DNA from: Balanoglossus misakiensis
Lineage: Eukaryota; Hemichordata
Length of the DNA: 64,000 bases
Direction: 5' to 3'
Assembly: GCA_040954595.2 (NCBI GenBank)
Contig: CM082591.2
Location: forward strand, 8,246,001 to 8,310,000
Positions 36,111 to 46,527 of the stretch are shown here, piece after piece. Each line of letters starts with the position of its first letter. The stretch's first letter is position 1. Made by a program: the position numbers and the translations under genes. Under the pieces are notes generated by a model. The model searched no databases. It was not told where the DNA came from and was given only the letters and a program-made list of their open reading frames with translations.

Positions 36111-37523
36111 TGTACAATTTTTGTCAGTAAACATTGCAGTGACTTTTCACCGACACAAATCTGACTACACCCAGTTGGGGTCAGACCAATCAATCTGCAC
36201 GATAGCCCCCAACTTCCCGATAGCCCCCAACTTCTGGTACCTATGAATGCTGGATAATATGCGCAACAGAGGCGTTATCCATGCGCGTAATTGAAAGTAA
36301 ACAAAAGCCAGCAATATTTGGCGAATTTAAGTTACGGTTTTCTCGTAAACTAGAAAATGACTTACTATTATGAGGATGGGAGGTGTCGACTGCATGTCTG
36401 ACGAACGTTGTACAGTAATTTGTTGTTAAATATACATTTTTCAAAACATATTTTTTCACTCTCGATTGAAGGTTGCTAAAATTCCTTAATTTGAAGCATA
36501 CTCGACTTTCAACATTTGTGCTTTTTTGTCTAAAGACGGGATTGCCGATTTATGTGGATTAAACGTGCCTCAGTATGTAAATAAACGAAAATAAGGTCAA
36601 CTGGGTTCACTGAGCGCGCTTGCTGTCGGCAGAAATGTAGCCAATTTACGTTAGTCGATATTGGGCAAAATCTGAATATTTTGTCAATTTTAGGGCAAAA
36701 CCTTGGTCTTGGCGTCACCTCTGTGCAAAAAAAGGCTGCTACTATCGTGTTCGGGAAGTCATGGACTGTCCCGGTAAGCGGGTCCTATGATGCTGCCGGT
36801 TCCGTAGGATTCCTCAGCGCGTGACCAAATAGAGAGTACATTTTCCGGGGGATTGACAGGCCTCTCTTTGATATGTTGTACTTTTTGGTCTAAAAATCAT
36901 ATCGGCAATCTTGTATGAAAAATACGCCCTTCTGATATTACCTCTCATTCCAAAATAGTCAAATGTGCAGTCAAGTTGTAAGATGTGCCCGTAGTATAAT
37001 ATAAATATGAGGCAAAAATATAGAAAATGCTATTATTTTTGAGTCCATTTTGTTCGAACGTTTGAGCCATTAGGTTTGAGCCATCGGTTTACCGCCTACC
37101 GAGATTTTGTTTTGAAACGCGCGAGTTTGAAGACATGCATTGATTGACACACGCCAGATTTCGGTCATGTGAGCATTTAGCGCCGCATTGTCCAATCCAG
37201 TTTTATTTTCTTAAATGCAGCATGTCATTTGTCACTCCCCTTAAAGTTTTGCATTGGCAGATATGCCCAAATATGGTAAGAAATGGGCGTAAAAGTCAAG
37301 TCTGGTGACATGGCGGGAAATTCTCACGTGTGCAGATCAACTCAATAATAATGTCATATGATACCATAGAGCTGCGTCTATTGGTTGAAAGTGGCAGGTC
37401 ATGCATAATGAGCGTCTGTGCACGGCAGATCATTTGCTCATTCATGTGAGGCAGACTAATACGGAAGTATCGCCTCGATGTTCTTAGCTAATTGTACTTT
37501 TAGTTCGGGTTGAATTTAGAGGT
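36111..37523. other. Orphan TRIM upstream region in unit C
   Basis: Matches 9780-11210 and 25400-26840, up to TTCGGGTTGAATTTAGAGGTA. It includes an internal deletion of about 90 bp near 37070 relative to A and B. No TRIM coding sequence follows. Confidence 0.75.
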
Positions 37524-37834
37524 ATATAAAGGTCCAATACTGCCATCAACAAACCATCATCTTTGCTGTTGTTGACAAAGAAAATCTGGTGCAGACTTGA
37601 ATTCCATTTGATACAACAACAATATTGACTTCACACATATAGGCTGTGTTGATCAGCTAAATACTGGGCATTTCATCCCCCATCAGGGATTTCCAACAAG
37701 AAACTGAGGTACTGGTAGATACACAAAACTAAAATACTGATGACATAGCCAAAAGTTACAGCCAATCACGATCACTCCACATTATACAGTGACCGTGAGA
37801 CAATGGAGTTTTTGAACAAAGGATGGATTACATG
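37500..37834. other. Chimeric recombination junction at the array end
   Basis: At about 37524, DNA matching the TRIM upstream region changes within GAGGTATATAAAGG into DNA matching 17000-17460 of unit B (AAAGGTCCAATACT, then CATCAACAAACCATCATC). The short shared TATAAAGG-like bases hint at microhomology. This segment runs to the palindromic element at 37835. Confidence 0.8.
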
Positions 37835-37902
37835 CAATCTGATTAAAATCAGATGTAGGGAACGGCGACGTGTTTCATAAAAAACACATGTCGCTGTTCC
37901 CT
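37835..37902. mobile_element. Palindromic MITE end (CAATCTGATT family)
   Basis: Begins CAATCTGATTAAAATCAG, itself a palindrome, followed by the hairpin AGGGAACGGCGACGTGT / ACACATGTCGCTGTTCCCT. A complete relative lies at 49506-49660. It marks the boundary between the duplicon array and the astacin gene, 31 bp from astacin exon 4. Confidence 0.65.
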
Positions 37903-37933
37903 AGTGCAGCTAATTCATGATGATTGTACTTAC

Positions 37934-40900
37934 ATATTCACATCCATTTCCAATGGAAATTCCTTGAGCGCCATTCTCACCAAGTCTTCCTAAATGCGCC
38001 CAACAACTGTCAACACAATTCAATCCAAACTAAGCATCAGGTTTATTTGTTATTTGTTGAAACAGTGAGTTTAGGCCAAAGTAAGTAAATTCTTTGTTTT
38101 GTGTCCACGCACCCATAGGTTTTTTGGAGGTTTTGAGAAAAACGTAAACACACACAGTTTTCTTGGGAAATTTTGCTCAGACACAATATTGTGTCACAAA
38201 AATAAGTCATGACTTTCAGCTCATAGTCTCTCTCTCTCTCACTGCCCCTTTTTCCATTTATTATGTTTGATACAAGACACTGTTTATGTTATTCTACATG
38301 TGGATATATAGTGAATCAACGTTCGACCACACACACCTTTCATCTCGCTTGGAGACACGAGAGTGAAACACTCGCCAAAATGAATAATCGGTCTCTACCG
38401 TTTATTCATTTTGGCGAGATTTTTGCTCTCATATCCTACAAATGGGGTGGAAGTTACACATACGTCTTGTATCAAATATAATTAATGGAAAAAAGGGCAG
38501 CGAGAGAGATACTTTGTCCCTTTAACAGACTGACTTAAAATTTGGGCCAAAACGAAAATTCTGAACCCAGTAAATTGTGAACTTACCCACTTCCTTTGAT
38601 AAATCTGACATGACTTCGAGGAATGTCAGTGGCATACTCATTATATTCTGTAAATTGTAAACATGTGTGTTCCTGCCAGTGATCTATAGCTTGTCTAATC
38701 AGGGCACTTGTGCCAATGTCTAGAAAAAACAAACAATTATATATATTGATTAATAATAGGTGACAACATGCCATATGCAAATGTCAGTAATAATTTAATT
38801 ACTGTAAAACAGGAAATTTTTGTGAACGATAAATTTTCGCAAACTACGTGAGAGCCAAAAACACGCCACAATAATAAAGTCGCGTAAAAATATTTTTGGG
38901 AGATAACGATGCAGTAAAATACAAGGACACAAAAATTAATAGTCCCGTAACAGTTGCCGGATTTGATATTGCAAAAAAATTCTTGTTTTACAGTATTATC
39001 TACCACCGGTAGTAGAGTGCGTAAAAAAGTCTATAATGCAGCAAATTTGATAAAGATCCTATACAACACAATGTTATAGTACTGTTTCATGATTTTCTGA
39101 ATTATCACCAGTGTGGTCTTAATTATAACATTCCACAAGTACAGCGCCAACACGTTACATTGTTATTGTATTGTTATTTACTAGGTGTGTGTGTTTGCTG
39201 TTTATTGACTCTTGTCTCGTCTCGATAATAAATGGTTGCACTTCATTGCACGTCAAGTTGGTCTGTGTTTATTGCCACAGTAACCATGACTATGCAACAT
39301 GGACATTAAAATTTTTCTGCCATCTTTAACTTTATCTCAACTTTTGTCAAAAAAATTTGCACGACCACATCCTATTTTTCTTTAAAATGATTTGACATAT
39401 TTCTAACAAATTATCTGTCAAGTTTCTAAAAAAAGTCTGGAAGTGGTGTAAAAATTATAGCAAAAAGGATTTTTAGACAATTTCTGTGTTTAACAGTGGA
39501 AATGATGTGCGATTATCATGCTAAACAAGACAAATTAATCTCAAAATTGCTAAAAATAAAATTATTCATTTATACTTTTAGATTCTAGAAAAAATATGAC
39601 TTATATAATATTTATGAAGCTGTTTTACAAAGATCTACGAAAACTGGCAAAACCTTAGAGATTTGATCGATAGAGGGCGCTTTCCCCCAAAATCTAGCTG
39701 GTAGAAATGGCTGGTTGACCTTTTTGATTTCAAGGTGCATTCTATGTAAATTAACAGCTAAGTTTCACCGTCATTGTATCTTTGTATGTATGAGAACTAT
39801 AAACAAAATTCAGGATTATATTAGTGCAAAAAAGTGTAACTTAGAAAATTAGACAATTCCACCAATATATGGCAATAGACAGTCCAGACACGATGTGGAC
39901 TAAACATTTGATGTGTAAATATTGCTGGTAGTGCCTAGTGGTACTAACCCAGTGAACTTTCGATAAGATAGGGAACTCGGCCATCTGGCCAAAGCAATGC
40001 TATGTCACTGACAGCTTTACGCTTCTGGCGATGTCCAGTTTCGTCGTCAACTCTTAACTTTGCCAACTGTATTTCCTTCTTCTGGTGTTCTGTCAAGATG
40101 ATATCGGCCTCAAAGTACATTCCATTTTCATCGGCGGGTTCATTCGGAGTGATGTCATCACCCTGGCAACAGAATACAGATGAATATCATATCAGCCAAT
40201 GATTTCTTTGTGTGACCAGCCTTTTACACCATGCCGCGTGACTTCTTTGGCTATGCAAGGCAACTACTGAAGCTGACAAATATAAGTGATGCAGGTATGA
40301 GATAGCCATATCGGCCAGGCAACCAGCCCATCGACGAGGCCCGAGTTAGCATCAGATTCAGAATAACGGTGGATTTCACCACAGGCGCCGAAATCAATGT
40401 TGCGAAACTTTAAATAGAGTGATGGCAATAGTAAATAACCTGAGAATTCTTATTTACTGCTGTCATCACTTTGCTTTTGCAGCATTGATTCGACGCCTGT
40501 GGTGCATAAACTGAAGATGTCGTTTGAATTTGAACATGCATCTAAATCCTGATTGAGCGGTACAACCTTATTTTTTCCAACTTGTTTCTTTCCCTGACTT
40601 AGTGTATTAGTACAAAAGTGTCCGGCGACTCGGTATTTTATAGCACTGTGATGTTTTTTTAGCCACTGTGTATTTCTGTGTAAGGGAGCATTCGTTTTTT
40701 ACAGGGAGGGGGGGGGGGGGGCCGGTGGAATTTGAGTCGCCGACTAAATGTAAAAGGCAACCCCCCCTGGAAATTACTTTTCTAAAATGTGACCCCCCCC
40801 CCAAAAAAAAAAATATTGGTGTATGTTCGACATACCACATAATCAACCATGAAACCTAGTTCCTTGAATTCCAAGTAGTGCATTGTCTGCCTGATCTTGT

Positions 40901-43620
40901 TACGTGAAAGAGTTCATTTTCAATGTCGCCGCTATCACTTTCTGAGTCACTTTCCGCTGAATCACCTAGTTCACCTATCACTACATGTTCATCTTCTGGT
41001 TCACTGTCCTCGTCCAAGTCATCCTCTTCATCCTCCTCTTTGTCCCTCTCTTTTTTTTCAGCATCTTTTTCTCTGTTGTCAATTTATGTCTGTTCATTTA
41101 CATGTCTACTGAACATTGTTTTTATTTTTTAAGTATTTGTATTCTGTGTTGGGAGACATTGTAAACCGAGAATTGAAGGGGTGGGTTTGGGAGAGGGTGT
41201 CCCCCTCCTACGTAAGAAAATTTTATAAAATACAGAGCTCAAAGCTGCATTTTAATGGACCCAGCAAAAGCAAATTAACGTCGCCGCTCAAAGTTATCAT
41301 GGGGTGGGGGCAAGTCCCCTGACCTGGGACACTAGATAAACCAGTCAATGATTGAAAGGTGTTGACGAATGGAGGGGGTGGGTGTGGGAGGGGGTGTTTT
41401 TTTGTGTCCCCCTCCCACATTAGAAAATTTTGTAAATTAAAGGGTGCGAAACTGCATTTTTGTGGACTCAAAATAAATATTTAGTCGTTAAAGTTTTCAA
41501 GTCCCCCCCTTTCAGTCCCTACATTATTTCAAATCCCCCCCTTACATACCCTCAATTTTTTCAAATCCCCCCCCTCAATTCTCCTGCCCCCCCCCCCTCC
41601 AGAGGTGTTTGTGAATGCAGAAAATTTTGTAAAATAAAGGACGCGAAACTGCATTTTTGTGGACTCAAAATAAATATTTAGCCGTCAAAGTTTTCAAATC
41701 CCCCCTTTCAGTCCCTATATAATAATCCCTTGATTATAAAATTTGTCCCCCCCTAAAAACTGCTTTGTAAAAGTAAACCCCCCCCCCTGATTTCCACCGG
41801 GCCCCCCCCCCCCCTCCCTGTAAAAAACGAATGCTCCCTAATGTTTGTGCATGTCATGTGTGTGTACTGGATGCCGAGAGGTGGGGGAATTGGATCTAAT
41901 AATATATTAATGTTTTCGCAAGCCCCCCCCCCAACATCCACCAACATTGTTGAGCTCCTATCCCATAAAAAAACAAATATCGGGAATTTTAATGTGGCCC
42001 CATACAAAAACAGGTGCTGAAACAGGTACTGATCGTTCCTAGAGGCTTCTGATGAGTGATACAGTGGGCGTCAATCAATCAATCAATCAATCAATCAGTC
42101 AGTCAGTCTGTCTGTCTGTCTGTCTGTCAGCCAGTCAGCCTGTCTGTCTGTCTACCCATCCACGTGCACTCACAAAAAAGTAACCAAAACATTTAGCCTA
42201 CTACAGTATCATAAACGTTGCCTTCGTTCATCACAGCGCCCCGCCCCCGTAGAAGATTTGTTTCATTGGCCCCAAAGTTCTGAACACCGCCCCTAGCGTT
42301 AATTGTTCTGGTTCCCTAATTGTTTGGCGTTCATAATGGTAACTGCGTGATGAAAACCTTTAGTGACCCTCCCCTAAATGCCCGCATGCATGAAATAGGA
42401 TTACCCCTGGCCCCCTTGCGCAAGATGAAAGTTTATACACTTTTTAAGTATTTAAAAAAAATATAAAACCGTCCCTTTAAAAGGACAAAGTTTCTCTCTC
42501 ACTGCCCTTTTTTCATTAATTATGTTTGATACAAGACCCTGTTTATATTATTCTACATGTGGATATAAAGTGAATCAACGTTCGACCACACACAACTTCC
42601 ATCCCACTTGTAGACACGAAAGTGAAAAACTCGCCAAAATGAATAATCAGTGTTTAACGTTTATTCATATTGGCGAGATTTTTACTCTCATATCCTACAA
42701 ATGGGATGGAAGATGTGTGTGGCCGAACATTGATTCACTATATATCCACATGTAGAATTACATAAAGACGCAAACAAAATACAAGTTTGTCGCCATGGAC
42801 CTCGACGGTTCCAACTCAAGTAAAATATCTGTCGCAAAAGATACATTATTTAGTCCCTTTGTAGCGTACATTCAAAGAAAAAAATTGAACAAGGCCGAAA
42901 GACTGAAGTTCAAATTCAATAGTAACGAGTTATTGAAAGCCAACAAAGGGTGCAAACTACTACAAGTACATTCCATTGTGATCCTGGAATGGCGAACTGG
43001 TCAGCAATTGTCACATTATGAAATAAAACAATTGAATTTACATCTATAGGAGGCCAAAGAAACAACCGTAAACGTTAACATCAAAATATCTGATACAACA
43101 ACTAACTAGAGGGACGTGACATGAAAGTCTCGCTGTTCTCTCTATGATGAATATCACACAGTCAGTGTGCAGTACCTAAGCTCATAAAATAAACGAAAGC
43201 AATCTGAATCTTTTCTGGTTCTCAAGAAAAGTACATAAATTAAACTCTCTGAATCAGACCCTGCAACACAAACCCACGGTGTTCAGCATAAAATTAAATA
43301 TACCCCATGTGTAGCTTGTAGTCAACATAAAATATTGAAAAGAAAATGTCGCACGAGAACTGCAGAATAAATTGCATCTATCTCCTGGCTACTTTAGCAG
43401 ACAAAAACCTGACAAAATCGTGTACTTGTTTCATCGAGGAAAAGTCTCACGTCTCTATCTTGTCGATATCTCACAAAATCCCGGACCAAATCCAAGAAAA
43501 ATACGAACAGCCTGAAATATAACACAAAACAAGAGAAACTATACTCACCTCTAAAACAGGGTGATGTAGAGACAGTCTTGGTATGTCAGTAAACAACCAT
43601 AAAAACAACAAAAACTTCAT
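37934..43620 (-). CDS. Astacin-family metalloprotease (M12A), 5' four exons; 3' part not in window
   Basis: Secreted zinc endopeptidase, minus strand. Exons in order are 43549-43620, 39949-40162, 38587-38719 and 37934-38006, joined by GT-AG introns with phases 0, 1, 2 and giving 164 residues in frame. Residues 1-18 are a hydrophobic signal peptide (MKFLLFLWLF). The prodomain carries FEADI, with D44 as the inhibitory Asp switch, and RQKR at 69-72 as a furin-like site. The catalytic domain starts with the WP..RVPY motif (82-89) and AIDHW.EHTCLQF, with C115. It then has FIKGSGCW (C141), VGRLG-like HLGRLG and NGCEY (C162); C141-C162 match the conserved astacin disulphide. The last exon ends in a good GTAAGT donor, but no exon with HExxHxxGxxH was found to the left, where the duplicon array begins. 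The gene therefore either continues beyond the window across a >37.9 kb intron holding the TRIM genes, or is truncated. Confidence 0.88.
38225..38525. mobile_element. TTAA-type foldback MITE in astacin intron 3
   Basis: About 300 bp copy with full left arm (TGTGGATATATAGTGAATC, CGTTCGACCACACACA) and central palindrome. It ends ACTTTGTCCCTTTAA at 38525. The outermost left terminus is missing; the element begins at the CTCTCTCTC tract. Confidence 0.8.
38812..38993. mobile_element. TA-flanked MITE (CTGTAAAACAGG ends) in astacin intron 2
   Basis: Left end CTGTAAAACAGGAAATTTTT and right end AAAATTCTTGTTTTACAG form terminal inverted repeats with TA on each side (38810-38811, 38994-38995). The 182 bp element has no coding capacity and is Tc1/mariner-like by its TA duplication. 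Confidence 0.7.
39000..39948. other. Remainder of astacin intron 2
   Basis: AT-rich intronic DNA between exon 2 (39949) and the MITE at 38812. I see no further exon or repeat. Confidence 0.55.
40684..41838. mobile_element. PIF/Harbinger-like non-autonomous element in astacin intron 1
   Basis: A 1155 bp element flanked by TAA (40681-40683, 41839-41841). Ends are GGGAGCATTCGTTTTTTACA and its exact inverse, followed by a G14 and a matching C14 run. Inside, a module reading AAAATTTTGTAAAATAAAGG then ACTGCATTTTTGTGGACTC recurs about three times (near 41217, 41425 and 41627), separated by C-rich tracts. No transposase frame. Its architecture resembles the smaller 2889 element but the termini differ. 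Confidence 0.8.
42072..42153. repeat. Compound tetranucleotide microsatellite
   Basis: A run of AATC repeats passes into AGTC and then TGTC repeats, within astacin intron 1. Confidence 0.95.
42477..42766. mobile_element. TTAA-type foldback MITE, right-truncated
   Basis: Left end TTAAAAGGACAAAGT at 42477, with both inner arms and the central palindrome present. The sequence leaves the element after CCACATGTAGAATTAC, so the last ~60 bp with the right terminus is missing. Confidence 0.78.
42767..43548. other. Astacin intron 1, proximal part
   Basis: No repeat or exon recognised. An 84-codon plus-strand open frame at 42795-43049 has no recognisable domain and lies antisense in the intron. Confidence 0.45.
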
Positions 43621-43702
43621 CGCTACAGACGTCAAGTTCGTTCAAGTTCAATACTGACACTAAACGCCAAACAAGAACTGTGAAAAACCTTCTAAAGGGG
43701 GC

Positions 43703-43710
43703 TTATATAT
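43703..43710 (-). promoter_or_regulatory. TATA box of the astacin gene
   Basis: On the minus strand the sequence reads ATATATAAGC, 83-90 bp upstream of the start codon at 43620. With initiation about 30 bp downstream this gives a 5' UTR of roughly 55 bp. Position and match to TATAWAAG are the only evidence. Confidence 0.6.
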
Positions 43711-44690
43711 GCACGCTTTGGTATGGATGGTTTCCATGGTTACTTTAGATAAACCATGATAGGCGGAGTGCGTGCTGTCATTTCACGCGCTCCTTTATTA
43801 GCTAACGTAATTAATCACTATAGCAGACCATTTCTCGGGACCAAAGTCATTATCACAGAATATGCATTGTCTTTTGAATGTACTGGTATATTCAAGAAGT
43901 TCGTTAAATTAGCATACGTATTGAATCTACCTGTTGTAGCGTGACGTCCAATATCAATCCAATGTTAGGCAGGGTTGCCTTCGCGTCATTGCCATTGTCA
44001 AGGTCGGGTACTTTAATTACAGTGGTAAACTTCACAGTGTTTGTTATGTCTCAGTACGTCCGGAGTTAGTCCGTTAAAGGTCAATGACTTTCAAACATTC
44101 CTGTTTTTTTTGTCTTTGCGTCAGTTTTTTTTTCAAAATAGATGAGACTGGAGGACATTGACTCAAACATGGCAGATGTGAAGCTGTCGTCAGATCCTGT
44201 CCAGAGTACGACGTGACAAATGCGCGAAATTTATTAGTGGACGCGTCTTTTTGAACCTTTCTTGTGAAAACGCTGCAAGAAATTTGACAAGCCATGGCGA
44301 TCGCTGTCTGTGATTTTTCCTCCGATCGCGAATAGACAAGGTGTCGAAGAATACTGCCTCGTTCGAATTTGAAAAAGAAATATGCAACACTGCAAAAAGG
44401 GACTTTTTTGATACTCTGTTCCTGGTGAATTTCTTAATTTACTTATTTCAAATTATAAAACAGAGCTGGATACTTAACGGTGACTATTTCATTACCTATA
44501 GAATTTTAAATTGTTGTATTTGGACGCGCGCCCGTCAATCTCACTTTAGCAGAATCTAAAACGAAGGACGGGGTAGGAAAGTGTTATGTCCATGAAATAT
44601 AGAGAAATACAGTAATGTCTCAACAAAATAAAGCCGATGACGTTGATCACTTTAGAAAATAAGACAAAAACCCACAAATACAGTCAAACC

Positions 44691-44844
44691 CCTGTTAGTA
44701 GCCACCTCTATATGTAGTGGCCACTTTGTTACAGTCCCTGTGCAATTCCCATGTACATTAATTGACCTGTCTATAAAGGCCATCTGTCTATAAAGGCCAG
44801 TTTAGGAAAATCTCTTGACTGGCCACTATAGACAGCTACGACTG
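44691..44844. mobile_element. TA-flanked pogo-like MITE
   Basis: A 154 bp element between TA dinucleotides (44689-44690, 44845-44846). It starts CAGTCAAACCCCTGTTAG and ends TAGCTACGACTG-like sequence, and contains GTCTATAAAGGCCATCTG motifs. The copy at 46067-46213 is the same family in the opposite orientation. Confidence 0.75.
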
Positions 44845-45010
44845 TAACTAAAAAAACGAAGGACACAGAAATCTCCACGAAATAAACCACTGTCCTTCGT
44901 TTAGTACCCCCACCATTTTAATATTCTCTTGGGAAGATGTTCTTTAAATAAAGTACTTTGCTTTCTGTTCTCTTATATGGATTTCTCAATATGATCAGTG
45001 TAATGTTATT

Positions 45011-45096
45011 CAATCTGACGTTGGATAGGGCTGATGTTGGTTAGGGGCTGGCTTGTGTAAGGGCTATGGGCATGCCGGGCATTCAACGTCAGATTG
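45011..45096. repeat. Inverted repeat
   Basis: CAATCTGACGTTGGA at the left and TCAACGTCAGATTG at the right frame an 86 bp unit, probably a small MITE. Confidence 0.55.
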
Positions 45097-45830
45097 ACGT
45101 CATCACAGTAAGAACGACAATGGAAGGGAAGCTATATTTTATGTATGTCATAAAATTGTCCTTCAATATATAACAGAAAACAGCAATTCAGTCCTGTAGT
45201 TTGGTTAAATGGAAGCGTTCTTCCCCGGAATGTCAGATAGGGTAGTGAGTCGTTAGCGTATCTATGTAACAGAATCTTTTATGCTAAAGAATTTCTAATT
45301 GCTTTCCCAAGAATACTGGTCAACTTGTTTTTTGTTTTATTTAAATAATAGGTGGACACCGTTTTTTGGTGTTTTATTGGTAGGTTGGGCGTATTTAAAC
45401 GTGCATCTTATGCAAATTGACCGACTCCTGCAGGGTGAAAAAAACAACTTACAGTCCCCAAGTGGAATCGCTATTAATTTTTTTCAGCACACAACTCTTT
45501 GATTTGAACACATGCCCCAGATGATTCAGTATTAACTTTCAAAAAAATTCCCTAAAATTACCCTAAATTTGATCCAACGCAGTCAACGTAATCGGTATTT
45601 GACCCCCAGGTTACTCCCACCAATTTCATACAGGATTCCCTACTCCCATATTTTTTAAAGATTTTCGTGATAAAGTATCCCATCCGGGCGTCACATACAC
45701 ACGGCGTACACCTTTCTATGGAAATTCCCGGGTTTGAAACACTCATGCAATGAGATACAGTTATACTGCCTTGAATTTATGATATTGTCGCTGAATCGGG
45801 TTCAGAATTTCTTGAAACTTTTATGGTTTA

Positions 45831-45894
45831 GTGGTAAGCAGCTGTATCGTGGGGTAGGGTAATCAGCTCCCCCAACGGTACAGCTGCGTACCAC
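45831..45894. repeat. Hairpin repeat
   Basis: GTGGTAAGCAGCTGTATCG and CGGTACAGCTGCGTACCAC pair imperfectly over 64 bp. A tRNA was considered and not supported. Confidence 0.55.
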
Positions 45895-46066
45895 AGCTAG
45901 TTAAGATCTCAAGCAAACCCGCCAACATCAAAGTACCAGCGACGGTGTGATTATTTGCGAGTTAAGTTATTGCGAGTGTCGCCACAGGGATTGGAAAATT
46001 GCCAATAATATTCAGAACGGCGTTTTTGATGAATAAAATGGCTACCGAAAAGCAAAATACGTACTA

Positions 46067-46213
46067 CAGTAAAACCTGCCTATTACAGTCAAGGGACTTT
46101 CCTAAACTGGCCTTTATAGACAGATGGCCTTTATAAACAGGTCAGTTAATGCACATGAAAACTGCACAGGGACTGTTACAAAGTGGCCACTATATAGATG
46201 TGGCCACTAACTG
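46067..46213. mobile_element. TA-flanked pogo-like MITE, inverted copy
   Basis: CAGTAAAACCTGCCTATTAC to AGTGGCCACTAACTG-like end with TA on both sides (46065-46066, 46214-46215). The inside reads as the reverse complement of 44691-44844 (AAACTGGCCTTTATAGACAG). A third, left-truncated copy is at 59563-59650. Confidence 0.78.
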
Positions 46214-46429
46214 TAGTACCTTGCTCGACGGACGGGGGGGGGGGGCGCTGGGTGCGGTCCAAGTTCAAAACAACAACCCATTATTGTATGCTCAAAAAGT
46301 TGACCCATTGTTAGGTATTTCTAGTCAATATTACGCGAATGACAGCGTGGTGTAAATTACACCGTATATTATTTCAGGTTCTCAAAAATCTGGGCTATGA
46401 CGAAATGATGATCACTATGGCCACTTTGA

Positions 46430-46527
46430 CGTTTGAGGGGCACTCCGTACCTCCACTCTGCCTCCTTCCGGGGCCTGGGCTCCACCTATCCATCCACCCA
46501 GGCGGAGGTACGGAGCGCCCTCAAACG
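46430..46527. repeat. Long GC-rich hairpin
   Basis: CGTTTGAGGGGCACTCCG continuing to GTACCTCC is matched by GGAGGTACGGAGCGCCCTC with AAACG. The stem is about 24 bp with a ~45 bp loop, flanked by AT-rich DNA. Likely a MITE. Confidence 0.65.

Larger units (their letters stand above)
30086..37834. repeat. Segmental duplicon, unit C (truncated, TRIM gene missing)
   Basis: Third copy, colinear with A and B from the MITE through the TAA-flanked MITE, a single 1.76 kb repeat and about 1.3 kb of TRIM upstream DNA. At about 37524 it switches to a segment from elsewhere in the unit. Roughly 0.7 kb of upstream DNA plus the whole TRIM gene are absent. Confidence 0.88.

Noticed and set aside
44158-44216. 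Short ATG frame with good context (MADVKLSSDP) as a possible first exon
   Set aside because: It stops after 15 codons with no convincing donor in frame.
45831-45894. Possible tRNA or structured RNA
   Set aside because: It forms one long imperfect hairpin without D, anticodon and T arms or the GTTCGA box, and fits a small inverted-repeat element.
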